A stretch of 37,166 nt of DNA, from NCBI GenBank assembly GCA_900545365.1, contig UQYL01000014.1:1-37166 (forward strand), read 5' to 3'. Both the position numbers and the translations under genes were made by a program. Source of the DNA: an uncultured Dialister sp. GTDB taxonomy: Bacteria > Bacillota > Negativicutes > Veillonellales > Dialisteraceae. The notes under the pieces were generated by a model that saw nothing but the letters and a program-made list of their open reading frames with translations, had not been told where the DNA came from and made no database searches. Position 1 is the stretch's first letter. Each line of letters begins with the position of its first letter. Positions 1-7,520 of this stretch are shown here, one piece after another.

Positions 1-698
1 GACGACGGGTGGGCGATGGAGAAGTAGTGGGAGAAGAGTCCGCCCGCCAGTCCTGCGAAGAGGGCGCCCACCGCGAAGGCGAGCACTTTTGCAAAGGTGG
101 TGTTGATGCCCATGGCGGCCGCTGCGATGGCGTTCTCCCGGACGGAGATGCAGCTTCTGCCGTAGGTGGAGTTGATGAGGTTCTTCAGGAAGAAGAGGGT
201 GATGATCATGACCCAGAATACCCAGGTGAAGGTGGTGAGGCGCGGGATGCCGGTGAGGCCGGAGGCGCCGCCCACGGCGGGGATATTGAGGATGCAGATG
301 CGGATGATCTCGCCCATGCCGAGGGTGGCGATGGCGAGGTAGTCGCCGTCGAGGCGGAGCGTCGGTATGCCGATGAGGATGCCGATGAGGCAGGCGGCGA
401 GGCCCCCGATGATGAGGGCGGCTCCGAAGGGGAGGCCGAACCACATGGTCATGATGGCGGAGACGTAGGCGCCGACGGCCATGAATCCGGCGTGGCCCAG
501 GGAGAACTGGCCGGTGATGCCGTTGATGAGGTTCAGACTGGCCGCGAGGATGATGTTGATGCCGATGAGGATGATCTGCAGTCTCCAGAAGGAGGGGATG
601 ATCCTGTTTTCCATGAGGAAATAGAGCACGGCATAGAGGACGATGGCGCCGAGGAGGAGGGCCAGATCCTGTTTCCGGAGTTTCTTGATGATGGACAT
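1..698 (-). CDS. livM: Branched-chain amino acid ABC transporter permease LivM (3' end cut by window edge)
   Basis: Inner-membrane permease subunit of a LivFGHMJ-type importer for leucine, isoleucine and valine. About 232 N-terminal residues are visible; the rest lies left of the window. The protein starts MSIIKKLRKQD, followed by a hydrophobic helix, and contains the family-typical stretches SLNLINGITGQFSLGHAGFM and LRLDGDYLAIATLGMGEI. The ATG at 698 lies 3 nt after the livH stop, with an AAGGTG ribosome site inside the livH end, so translation is probably coupled. The ATPase genes livG and livF would be expected further left, which I cannot see. Family assignment is firm; the exact substrate is inferred from the family. 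Confidence 0.93.
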   Translation of the reverse strand, partial: MSIIKKLRKQDLALLLGAIVLYAVLYFLMENRIIPSFWRLQIILIGINIILAASLNLINGITGQFSLGHAGFMAVGAYVSAIMTMWFGLPFGAALIIGGLAACLIGILIGIPTLRLDGDYLAIATLGMGEIIRICILNIPAVGGASGLTGIPRLTTFTWVFWVMIITLFFLKNLINSTYGRSCISVRENAIAAAAMGINTTFAKVLAFAVGALFAGLAGGLFSHYFSIAHPS

Positions 699-701
699 GG
701 C

Positions 702-1595
702 TCACACCTTCTCTGTTTCGTTTTTGCCCAGGAGCCCGGCGGGTTTGATGAGCAGGATGACGATGAGGATGCCGAAGGCCGCCGCATCGCGGAAGGTGGA
801 GGAGATGAAGCCGGATACGAGCGCCTCCACGACGCCCAGTATGAGGCCGCCGGCCATGGCGCCGGGGATGATGCCGATGCCGCCCAGGACGGCCGCGATG
901 AAGGCCTTGAGTCCGGGCATGATGCCCATGAGCGGGTCGATGGTATTGTAGTAGATGCCTACGAGGACGCCCGCCGCGCCGGCGAGAGCCGAGCCGAGGG
1001 CGAAGGTGAAGGAGATGACGTGGTCGACGTTGATGCCCATGAGGAGGGCGGCGTCGTTGTCATAGGAGACGGCGCGCATGGCCTTGCCCATCTTCGTGTG
1101 CTGCACGATGTACCAGAGGAGCAGCATGAGCACCACGGTGGAGCCGAGGATGACGAGCTGCTGGAAGGAGATGATGAGGCCTCCCATGTGGAAGACCGTG
1201 TTGGGCAGCACGGGCGGGAAGGTGCGGGGCTGCGGCGTCAGGAAGTACATGGTGGTGTATTCGATGAGGAGCGAGATCCCGATGGCGGTGATGAGGAGGG
1301 AGATCTTCGAGCTCTGCCGGAGGGGCTTGTATGCGAGCCGCTCGACGAGGACGCCCAGGATGCCGATGGCTGCCATGGCGCAGAGGAGCGCCGGGAAGAA
1401 GCCGAGGCCGAGCTGGGTGGTGACGAAGAATCCCACGTAGGCGCCGAGCATGTAGATATCACCGTGAGCGAAATTGATGAGGCGCATGATGCCGTACACC
1501 ATGGTGTAGCCGAGGGCGATGAGCGCGTAGATGCTGCCGAGAGATACGCCGTTGATGATCTGCTGGATGAACTGTGTGATAATGCCGCTGTCCAA
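702..1595 (-). CDS. livH: Branched-chain amino acid ABC transporter permease LivH
   Basis: Inner-membrane permease partner of LivM; 297 residues, normal for the family. The N-terminus reads MDSGIITQFIQQIINGVSLG, with the family motif SIYALIALGYTMVYGIMRLINFAHGDIYMLGAY and several hydrophobic helices after it. The start is a TTG at 1595, correctly spaced (7-8 nt) from an AAAGGGGGA ribosome site. An ATG at 1600 lies closer to that site but is in the wrong frame and would give an unrelated peptide. The gene follows the binding-protein gene by 107 nt, a gap holding two small inverted repeats, and is followed by livM after 3 nt. Confidence 0.95.
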   Translation of the reverse strand: MDSGIITQFIQQIINGVSLGSIYALIALGYTMVYGIMRLINFAHGDIYMLGAYVGFFVTTQLGLGFFPALLCAMAAIGILGVLVERLAYKPLRQSSKISLLITAIGISLLIEYTTMYFLTPQPRTFPPVLPNTVFHMGGLIISFQQLVILGSTVVLMLLLWYIVQHTKMGKAMRAVSYDNDAALLMGINVDHVISFTFALGSALAGAAGVLVGIYYNTIDPLMGIMPGLKAFIAAVLGGIGIIPGAMAGGLILGVVEALVSGFISSTFRDAAAFGILIVILLIKPAGLLGKNETEKV

Positions 1596-1636
1596 GACAT
1601 TTCCCCCTTTCTGTAAAAGAAATCACACGGAGAGGG

Positions 1637-1685
1637 CACAGACCCTTTCTGTGTCGAAATGTGTGAAAACGGAAGCCGGGGCTTC
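1637..1685 (-). other. Two small inverted repeats between binding-protein gene and livH
   Basis: CACAGA/TCTGTG (1637-1653) and GAAGC/GCTTC (within 1672-1685) can form two short stems in the mRNA between the binding-protein gene and livH. The second is followed on the minus strand by CGTTTTC, a poor U-run. Such elements often stabilise the upstream mRNA or partially terminate, so that binding protein exceeds permease; that role is inference. Confidence 0.35.
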
Positions 1686-1702
1686 ACGGGATGGGGAAGG
1701 GA

Positions 1703-2878
1703 TCAGTCGGCGCTGATCTTGTCGGCGAAGGCGGGCTTGCCGTCCTTGAAGGTGAGGATGAAGGCCGCTTTCTTCGCGTCGTGGGTGTCGGTGAAGGACA
1801 TGTCGCCGGTGACGCCGCTGAAGGATTTGAGAGCTGCCAGGCCGTCGGTGATCTTCTGCGGTTCTGCGGAGCCCGCGTCTTTGATGACCTGCGCGAGGAG
1901 GTAGATGGTGTCGTAGGTGAGGGCGCCGAATACGCCGGGATCTTCGTTGTTGGCCGCTTTGTAGGCATTGACGAAGTCCATGACTTTCTTGTTGTCTTCC
2001 TGGATGGCGTAGTGGTTGGAGTAGTAGGTGCCATTGAGAGCATCCGCGCCGGCGATCTCCGCGAGGGTCGGGGAATCCCAGCCGTCACCGCCGCCGAACG
2101 GTACGGTGATGCCCATGGCGCGGGCCTGTTTCAGGATGAGGCCCACTTCCTGATAATAGCCGGGGACGTAGATGAAATCCGGATTGAGGTCTTTGATCTT
2201 CGTGAGAACGGCGTTGAAGTCGGTGTCTTTCTGGAGGTATGCTTCGGTGCCTACGATCTCGCCGCCGGACTTGGTGAAGCTCTCAGTGAAGAATTTCGCC
2301 AGGCCTTTCGCGTAGTCGGAGGAATTGTCGATGAGGATGGCCACTTTCTTCTTGCCCAGCTTGTTATAGACGAAGTTCGCCATGACCTGGCCCTGATAGG
2401 GATCGATGAAGCAGGCCCGGTAGGAGTACGGACGGACTTTGCCGGAATCGTCTACGGTGATCTTCGGGTTCGTGCCGCCAGGGGAAATGGAGGGGATCTT
2501 CGCGCCGTCCAGGATCGGTACGGCGGCGAGCGTGTTGGAGCTCATGTTCGGAGCGACTACGGCGACCACGCCTTCGTCGACGAGCTTCTGTGCGGCGGAA
2601 GCCGCTTCAGACGGCTCCGATTTATTGTCCAGGGAGACGAGCTCGAGCTTCTTGCCGAGGACGCCGCCGTTCTTGTTGATCTCCTCTACGGCGAGCTTGG
2701 CGCCGCGCATGGCGTCCTGCCCGTAGGCGGCCTGGTTGCCCGTCATTTCGAGATCGGTGCCGATCTTGATGGTGTCTCCGTCGGATTTGGAGCCGCTGCC
2801 GCCGCCGCAGCCGGCGAGCGCCGAAGCGGCAAGGACTGCTGCGGCCGATGTGAAGAGGATTTTTTTCAAGTGTTTCAT
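1703..2878 (-). CDS. Branched-chain amino acid ABC transporter substrate-binding lipoprotein (copy 1)
   Basis: LivJ/LivK-type periplasmic binding protein, 391 residues. A lipoprotein signal peptide is clear: basic start MKHLKK, hydrophobic core, lipobox LAGC followed by a Gly/Ser-rich tether. The mature domain opens IKIGTDLEMTG and has the family's GQDAMRGAKLAVEEIN helix, SPGGTNP loop and DPYQGQVMANF segment. The ATG at 2878 has GGAGG six bases upstream. It lies 26 nt downstream of a paralogous binding-protein gene in the same operon, with shared blocks such as DNSSDY.KGLAKFF and VPGYYQEVGLI.KQAR. In a diderm it should sit on the outer face of the inner membrane and feed LivHM. Confidence 0.93.
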   Translation of the reverse strand: MKHLKKILFTSAAAVLAASALAGCGGGSGSKSDGDTIKIGTDLEMTGNQAAYGQDAMRGAKLAVEEINKNGGVLGKKLELVSLDNKSEPSEAASAAQKLVDEGVVAVVAPNMSSNTLAAVPILDGAKIPSISPGGTNPKITVDDSGKVRPYSYRACFIDPYQGQVMANFVYNKLGKKKVAILIDNSSDYAKGLAKFFTESFTKSGGEIVGTEAYLQKDTDFNAVLTKIKDLNPDFIYVPGYYQEVGLILKQARAMGITVPFGGGDGWDSPTLAEIAGADALNGTYYSNHYAIQEDNKKVMDFVNAYKAANNEDPGVFGALTYDTIYLLAQVIKDAGSAEPQKITDGLAALKSFSGVTGDMSFTDTHDAKKAAFILTFKDGKPAFADKISAD

Positions 2879-2904
2879 GATGAGCCTCCTGTATGTTCCG
2901 TGAC

Positions 2905-4077
2905 TTATTCCGGATCAATGCGTTCTATGAAATTGCGTTTTCCGTTTTCAAAACTCATGATAATGCCCGATGATACGGTATTGTGCTGCTCGTCAATGGT
3001 GATCCGGCCGCTCACGCCTTCGAAATCCTTGATTTTGGTGAGGGCTTTGGCGATGTCTTCGGGCCGGGACGAGCCGCTGGCCCGGATGGCCTGAATGGCG
3101 AGGGCGGCCGCGTCATACGCCGTGACGGCGAAGGAATCGGGGGCCGCGCCGTACCTCGCTTCATACCGGCGGACGAAATCCTGAAGCTTCGGATCACTGT
3201 CCTGCGGTGAATAGTGATTGCAGAAATAGGCGGAGCGGAGATTGCCGGCCCCGGCGATCTCCGCCAGCTTGTCGCTGTCCCAACCGTCGCCGCCCAGGAT
3301 CGGCAGGGTGAGGCCCATTTCACGGGCCTGCCGGATGATGAGCCCGACTTCCTGGTAATAGCCCGGAACAAAGAGAATGTCCGGCTTGAGTGCGGCTGCT
3401 TTTGTCAGGATGGGCTTGAAATCCACATCGCGGGCCATGTAGGCTTCCTGCGCGGCGATTTGGCCGCCCTTGTCCTGAAATCTCCCGGCGAAGAACTTCG
3501 CCAGTCCTTTCGAGTAGTCGCTGGAATTATCCACCAGCACGACCGCTGTCCGCGCTTTCAGCCTGTTGGCGGCGAAATCCGCCATGACCCGGCCCTGGTA
3601 AGGATCCGTGAAGCAGGCCCGGAAAAGATATTCCCTGGTCTTTCCCGTATTCGGATCGACCGTGACCGCCGGATTGGTGCCGCTCGGAGAAATGATCGGG
3701 ATCTTGTCGGCCGCGGCCTGCGGCGCGAGAGCGATCACATTCGAGCTGGTATCCGGCCCGATGATGACGGAGACACCGTTTTCCACGAGCTTGGTGAGCG
3801 CGTCCGCCGCGCCGGCCACTTCGCTCCGATTATCCACGCCGATGACCTGGATCTTTTTCCCCAGCACGCCGCCGGCGATATTCGCGTCCTCTGCTGCCAT
3901 GTGGATGCCGTTCAGCGAAGATGTGCCGAAAGAAGCGTTGGAACCGGTCATTTCCAGATTGGCGCCGATCGTAATAAGATCTGACGTCCTGGCCGATCCG
4001 GCGGCTCCGCACCCGGCAAGGACGGCCGCGGAAGCGGCGGCTGCCGAAAGGAGCGCGGCTCTGCAGCTGAGTTTCAT
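2905..4077 (-). CDS. Branched-chain amino acid ABC transporter substrate-binding lipoprotein (copy 2)
   Basis: First gene of the liv operon and a paralog of the next one; about 390 residues. The best start is the ATG at 4077 (MKLSCRAALLSAAAASAAVLAGCG), 7 nt after an AAAGGGGG ribosome site. An in-frame ATG at 4083 is too close to that site. The lipobox is LAGC. The mature part opens LITIGANLEMTGSNASFG and keeps the GGVLGKK, SPSGTNP, FTDPYQGRVMADF and GGDGWDS motifs of the family. Two binding proteins feeding one permease is a known way to widen specificity, as with E. coli LivJ/LivK. The real ligand difference cannot be read from sequence. Confidence 0.92.
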   Translation of the reverse strand: MKLSCRAALLSAAAASAAVLAGCGAAGSARTSDLITIGANLEMTGSNASFGTSSLNGIHMAAEDANIAGGVLGKKIQVIGVDNRSEVAGAADALTKLVENGVSVIIGPDTSSNVIALAPQAAADKIPIISPSGTNPAVTVDPNTGKTREYLFRACFTDPYQGRVMADFAANRLKARTAVVLVDNSSDYSKGLAKFFAGRFQDKGGQIAAQEAYMARDVDFKPILTKAAALKPDILFVPGYYQEVGLIIRQAREMGLTLPILGGDGWDSDKLAEIAGAGNLRSAYFCNHYSPQDSDPKLQDFVRRYEARYGAAPDSFAVTAYDAAALAIQAIRASGSSRPEDIAKALTKIKDFEGVSGRITIDEQHNTVSSGIIMSFENGKRNFIERIDPE

Positions 4078-4103
4078 GTACATACCCCCTTTCCGCCATA
4101 CGG

Positions 4104-4153
4104 TCAAAAATAAAAAGAAAAAGTGTACCGAAGGCCTTCTGGCCGGTACACTT
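4104..4153 (-). terminator. Leader intrinsic terminator / attenuator of the liv operon
   Basis: A perfect 10-bp stem, AAGTGTACCG (minus strand) with CGGTACACTT, encloses GGCC/TTCT/GGC and is followed at once on the minus strand by a U-rich tract (TTTTTCTTTTTATTTTTG). It lies between the promoter at 4189-4217 and the first gene, not after a gene, which fits attenuation. A second pair, CCATACGG (4161-4168, minus reading) and CCGTATGG (4096-4103, minus reading), flanks the terminator and abuts the ribosome site. I found no T-box motif and no Leu/Ile/Val-rich leader peptide. Confidence 0.7.
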
Positions 4154-4188
4154 CATCATGCCGTATGGATTTGTCCTGGAATGCCCGC

Positions 4189-4217
4189 ATTGTATCACCC
4201 GGTCCCGGAGCCGTCAA
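4189..4217 (-). promoter_or_regulatory. Sigma-70 promoter of the liv operon
   Basis: On the minus strand TTGACG (4217-4212), a 17-nt spacer, then TACAAT (4194-4189). Transcription should begin near 4182, leaving a leader of roughly 105 nt that contains the terminator at 4104-4153. Confidence 0.8.
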
Positions 4218-4458
4218 TACGCCCGGATCACCGGAAAACCGCGGAAATACGGAGATCCTTTGTCTCTTCACCGTGCTGAAAATAGAGACGCCGGAGGAAC
4301 CGGAAGTATGGACGCTTTATTATATATAACATTAAAGGCCTCTTTTTCCGCCATGAACTGCGGATATGGGGATATAACCTGAAACTATATACAAACGGGG
4401 TTATCGAATATGGTTATTCGTTCTCCCTATGGGAGCTATCTTTTCTGCGTATGACCTG
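4218..4458. other. Gene-free segment between the liv promoter and the CpXC gene
   Basis: I see no gene here. It is more AT-rich than its surroundings and has two perfect dyads just upstream of the + strand promoter: CGAATA-TGGT-TATTCG (4405-4420) and CTCCC-TAT-GGGAG (4423-4435). They are placed where an operator for the + strand gene could sit, but no known regulator motif is recognised. Confidence 0.4.
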
Positions 4459-4487
4459 TTGACGCGGCAATGAGAAATACTCATAAT
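4459..4487 (+). promoter_or_regulatory. Sigma-70 promoter of the CpXC-domain gene
   Basis: TTGACG (4459-4464), a 17-nt spacer, then CATAAT (4482-4487), about 58 nt before the start codon. Confidence 0.65.
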
Positions 4488-4544
4488 GAGGAAAACACGG
4501 GCAGCGGAGGCGGAGCCTTCCTGCGGGAAGGGAGAAAACAGAGT

Positions 4545-5183
4545 ATGAGCACACCTACGATATTCAAATGGAAATGCCCGCACTGCGGGAAAGAAGAAAT
4601 GGTCATGCGCCCGTCGATTCTTGAGGCGGATAAGGACCGGAAGAACGCGCAGGCCATAAAGGATGAGACTTATTTCCGCGTGCGCTGCTCCGGCTGCGGC
4701 ACGGAGGGAGATTTTCTCATGAATCTGCTCTATTCGGACCGGGAGAGAGGTTTCCTGGTGGCGCTTCAGCCGGATGTGAAGATGGCGGCGCCGCCCGTGA
4801 CGGCCGGGACGTGGCGGGCGCTCCGTCTCGTGCGCGACGGGGAGGACCTGGCGGATAAGGTGCGCGCTCTCGAGTCGCCTGTCGATGACCGGCTCATCGC
4901 CGTCGCGGAGTATCTGCTCTACCGGAAGATCCGCGCGGCGCTCCCCGCGGGAAGCGTCATGGGCATGACCGTTTTTCATATGGGAGAAGAAGGGCCGGAG
5001 ATCCTGCTCCCCATGGAGATCGCCGGCAGGGGATACGCCATGGGGAAAGACGCGCTTACTGAGGCGCGGCTGGCAGAGCTGCGCGGGATTTACGGCGCGG
5101 CGCTCGCGGCGGACAGGGAAGCGGGATTCCGGGAGATCGGCCGTGACTGGGCGAAAGCGCTGGTGGAGGCCTGTGAAAAATGA
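4545..5183 (+). CDS. CpXC domain-containing protein
   Basis: Protein of about 212 residues with an N-terminal zinc-ribbon-like pair of Cys motifs, KWKCPHCGKEE and RCSGCGTEGDF, the hallmark of the CpXC family (PF14353), whose biochemical role is not established. The Cys motifs lie at about residues 10-13 and 45-48. The rest is an alpha/beta region without a recognisable catalytic motif, ending ALVEACEK. There is no signal peptide or membrane helix, so it is probably cytoplasmic. I chose the ATG at 4545 (MSTPTIFKWKC) because it begins just before the Cys domain and follows a GGGAG ribosome site; an ATG at 4470 would overlap the promoter. It is monocistronic and converges with nhaA. Confidence 0.8.
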   Translation: MSTPTIFKWKCPHCGKEEMVMRPSILEADKDRKNAQAIKDETYFRVRCSGCGTEGDFLMNLLYSDRERGFLVALQPDVKMAAPPVTAGTWRALRLVRDGEDLADKVRALESPVDDRLIAVAEYLLYRKIRAALPAGSVMGMTVFHMGEEGPEILLPMEIAGRGYAMGKDALTEARLAELRGIYGAALAADREAGFREIGRDWAKALVEACEK

Positions 5184-5184
5184 A

Positions 5185-5217
5185 AAAGGCGGCAGGGAAG
5201 AAGCTCTGCCGCTCTTT
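5185..5217 (+). terminator. Terminator after the CpXC gene
   Basis: GCGGCAG pairs with CTGCCGC, flanked by AAAAAG and TCTTTATA. The T-run is modest, so termination may be partial. Confidence 0.55.
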
Positions 5218-5227
5218 ATATTGGCGC

Positions 5228-5254
5228 AAAAAAACGCAGGCCTGCGGGCCTGCG
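5228..5254 (-). terminator. Terminator after nhaA
   Basis: A perfect 8-bp stem (CGCAGGCC/GGCCTGCG) with loop TGCG. Read on the minus strand it is followed by seven T residues. Confidence 0.85.
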
Positions 5255-5269
5255 CGGAGAAATGAAGGA

Positions 5270-6439
5270 TCAGCGGAAACGGAAGATGAGGGAGCCCAGG
5301 AGTCCGGAGAGGATCGACGCGGTGACGATGGACGCCTTTGCCGTAACCAGGTCGGCGGGGTCGGTAAAGGAGAGGGACGCCAGGAAGATGGACATGGTGA
5401 AGCCGATGCCCGCGAGGACGCCCGCGCCGAGGAAATGGCTCCACCGCACATTGTCGGGCATCCTGGCGAATCCAAGCCGGATGAGGAGGAAGACCATGAG
5501 GCAGATGCCGAGGGGCTTCCCGATGAAGAGGCCGCCGATGACGCCGAGGCCGATCGGGGAAAGGAGCGTGGCGAAACTGTCGAGAGAAAGGGGAATACCC
5601 GCGTTGCCCAGCGCGAAGACGGGCATGACGAGGAAGGCGCTCCACGGTGCGAGGGCATGCTCCCAGCGGAAGAGAGGAAAATCTTCCTGGGTCTCTTCCG
5701 TGCCGGCGGGCACGGTGAATCCCACGAGGACGCCCGCCACGGTGGGATGGACGCCGGCCTGCAGGAAGGCGTACCACGAGACGATACCGCCCAGAAGGTA
5801 CGGCACCGGCGATGTGACGCCGTACTTCGTGAGGAAGGCGAGAAGGACGATCACCGCGAGGCCCGTGGCAAGGGCGGTGATTTCCGGAGACGCGCTGTAG
5901 AAGAGGGCGATCACCGCGATGCCGCCGAGGTCATCCACGATGGCCAGAGCCGTGAGGAAGACCGCCACGCTCTTCGGTACGCCTTTCGCGGCGAAGGCGA
6001 GCACGCCGAGAGAAAAGGCGATGTCCGTAGACATGGGGATGGCCCAGCCGCTGACCGAGGGCAGGCCGCCGTTGAAGGCGAAATAAATGAGCGCCGGCAC
6101 GGCCATGCCGCCGATGGCGGCCGCGATGGGAAGCATTGTCGCGGAGAGCGATTTCAGCTCGCCGAAAAGAAATTCCCGCTTGATCTCCATGCCCACCACG
6201 AAGAAGAAGACCGCCATGAGGGCGTCATTGATCCAGTGAAGGAGCGACATGGACAGGCCTCCGGCGATGGTGAGCTCCATGTGGAGGATGTGTTCATATG
6301 TGTCGGCAAAGGGAGAATTGGCAAGGATGACGGCGATGGCCGCGCAGAACAGAAGCACGGCGCCGCCGGCGGATTCCTGCCGGAAGAAGTAGAGAAACGC
6401 CGCGCTGATCCGGCGGATTCCCGGAGAACGGAAAGGCAT
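5270..6439 (-). CDS. nhaA: Na+/H+ antiporter NhaA
   Basis: Inner-membrane sodium/proton antiporter for pH and Na+ homeostasis. Starting at the ATG at 6439 it is 389 residues, close to the 388 of E. coli NhaA. Key residues are present: STDIAF (Asp139, equivalent to E. coli D133) and AIVDDLGGIAVIALFY (Asp169-Asp170, equivalent to the D163-D164 ion site). The family motifs VVGMEIKREF, HPTVAG and MPVFALGNAG are also visible, with about twelve hydrophobic segments. The ATG at 6439 follows AAAGGAGG by 4 nt; an upstream in-frame start at 6496 would add about 19 residues absent from the family. It has its own promoter and terminator. Confidence 0.97.
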   Translation of the reverse strand: MPFRSPGIRRISAAFLYFFRQESAGGAVLLFCAAIAVILANSPFADTYEHILHMELTIAGGLSMSLLHWINDALMAVFFFVVGMEIKREFLFGELKSLSATMLPIAAAIGGMAVPALIYFAFNGGLPSVSGWAIPMSTDIAFSLGVLAFAAKGVPKSVAVFLTALAIVDDLGGIAVIALFYSASPEITALATGLAVIVLLAFLTKYGVTSPVPYLLGGIVSWYAFLQAGVHPTVAGVLVGFTVPAGTEETQEDFPLFRWEHALAPWSAFLVMPVFALGNAGIPLSLDSFATLLSPIGLGVIGGLFIGKPLGICLMVFLLIRLGFARMPDNVRWSHFLGAGVLAGIGFTMSIFLASLSFTDPADLVTAKASIVTASILSGLLGSLIFRFR

Positions 6440-6509
6440 GGGACCTCCTTTCTGGAAGAGCATCTCTTTGCAAAACGAAATAAAATCGAAAAACATCTAT
6501 CCAAAATTC

Positions 6510-6518
6510 ATTATATCA
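6510..6518 (-). promoter_or_regulatory. Extended -10 promoter of nhaA
   Basis: TGATATAAT on the minus strand gives a perfect -10 with the TGn extension; no good -35 is visible. It lies about 70 nt before the nhaA start. Confidence 0.6.
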
Positions 6519-6699
6519 TGGTGTGTCTACCCCCTCCGGGGAGACGGCACGCTTTTGCGGCGGCCTCTCTTTGCGGGGCATCGCGCCGGGCTTTTCCGCG
6601 CTTCGGGAAATGCGGGAGAAAAGGCGGCTGTCTTTTCGCGGGGGCGCTGCCGCGGGGCGCGGTTTTTCTCTGTGATTCATGGGGAAAACCTGCCTTTTA
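6519..6699. other. Gene-free spacer between divergent promoters
   Basis: Spacer between the divergent nhaA and yggS promoters. It is GC-rich, with a short CCCC-TCC-GGGG hairpin near 6530. I see no gene or recognisable regulator site. Confidence 0.4.
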
Positions 6700-6708
6700 T
6701 GTTATAAT
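6700..6708 (+). promoter_or_regulatory. Extended -10 promoter of the yggS-sepF-proC operon
   Basis: TGTTATAAT: a perfect -10 (6703-6708) with TGn extension and a weak -35. The leader to the yggS start is about 105 nt. Confidence 0.65.
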
Positions 6709-6767
6709 ATTTCAAGGTCTAGCTTTTCTTCTGCATGATCAACAGGGAAAGCGGGCCTGAGAAGGAC

Positions 6768-6793
6768 TTCCGCCGGAGGGGCGGAAAATTTTT
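6768..6793 (+). terminator. Terminator-like hairpin in the yggS leader
   Basis: TTCCGCC (6768-6774) pairs with GGCGGAA (6780-6786) across loop GGAGG, followed by AATTTTTAC. It sits about 80 nt after the promoter and before the first gene. It could attenuate the operon or end a short leader RNA. Confidence 0.5.
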
Positions 6794-6820
6794 ACAGATT
6801 CCGAAGGGAAGCGGATTCCG

Positions 6821-7507
6821 ATGGGGGATATTGAAAAGAATCTTGCCGCTGTGCGCGCGCGGATCAGCGCGGCCCGCGAAAGGTCGCCGTATCATCAGGC
6901 GGTGACGCTCGTGGCGGTGACAAAATTCCATCCCTTTTCCGATATGGAGGAAGCCGCGCGGTGCGGCGTGACGGACGTGGGAGAGAACCGCGTTCAGGAG
7001 ATGGAAGAGAAACGCCGTGAGGGGGCGCTTCCCGTGCGGTGGCACCTGCAGGGGCATTTGCAGAAAAACAAGGTGAAGAAGGCCGTCGCCATGGCGGATC
7101 TGATCCAGTCCTGCGATTCGGCGGAGATCCTCGCGGAGATCAGCCGGAGAGCGGGAGAGATCGGGAAATGCCAGGATGTGCTTCTGGAATTTAATATTTC
7201 AGGAGAGGCGTCGAAATACGGATTCCCGCCGGAAGCGCTGGCGGAAGCCGCCGAAGCGGCCAGAGCGCTCCCCCATATCCGCGTGATCGGCCTGATGTGC
7301 ATGGCCCCGCATGAGGAGCCGGAGCTGACGCGGCCTGTATTCCGCAGGGCCCGCGGATTGTGGGAGGAAATGAAGAACCATTTCCCGGACGGGCAGATCT
7401 CTGTGCTGTCCATGGGCATGTCCAATGACTTCGAGGTCGCTGTGGAAGAGGGCGCCACGATGGTGCGCATCGGCACGGCGATCTTCGGCGAGAGAATTTA
7501 TAGATAA
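6821..7507 (+). CDS. yggS: YggS/PLPBP family pyridoxal phosphate homeostasis protein
   Basis: Cytoplasmic PLP-binding protein of the PLPBP (YggS, YlmE, PROSC) family, which affects vitamin B6 and amino-acid homeostasis without known catalysis. It is 228 residues, normal for the family. The PLP lysine is Lys35 in VAVTKFHP. The family signature WHLQGHLQKNK and the C-terminal SMGMSNDFEVAVEEGATMVRIGTAIFG phosphate-binding region are clear. In Firmicutes this gene (ylmE) stands beside sepF (ylmF) and ylmH, exactly as here. The start at 6821 has an imperfect AAGGGAAG ribosome site. It is the first gene of a seven-gene + strand run. Confidence 0.96.
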   Translation: MGDIEKNLAAVRARISAARERSPYHQAVTLVAVTKFHPFSDMEEAARCGVTDVGENRVQEMEEKRREGALPVRWHLQGHLQKNKVKKAVAMADLIQSCDSAEILAEISRRAGEIGKCQDVLLEFNISGEASKYGFPPEALAEAAEAARALPHIRVIGLMCMAPHEEPELTRPVFRRARGLWEEMKNHFPDGQISVLSMGMSNDFEVAVEEGATMVRIGTAIFGERIYR

Positions 7508-7520
7508 CGAGAGGTGCGAG

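Noticed and set aside
9..1616. Long open frame on the + strand (535 codons) opposite livM/livH
   Set aside because: Asp/Glu/Gly-rich low-complexity translation caused by high GC; the minus strand carries two clear permease genes.
4096..4190. T-box leader for the liv operon
   Set aside because: No T-box antiterminator motif and the leader is too short for a specifier stem.
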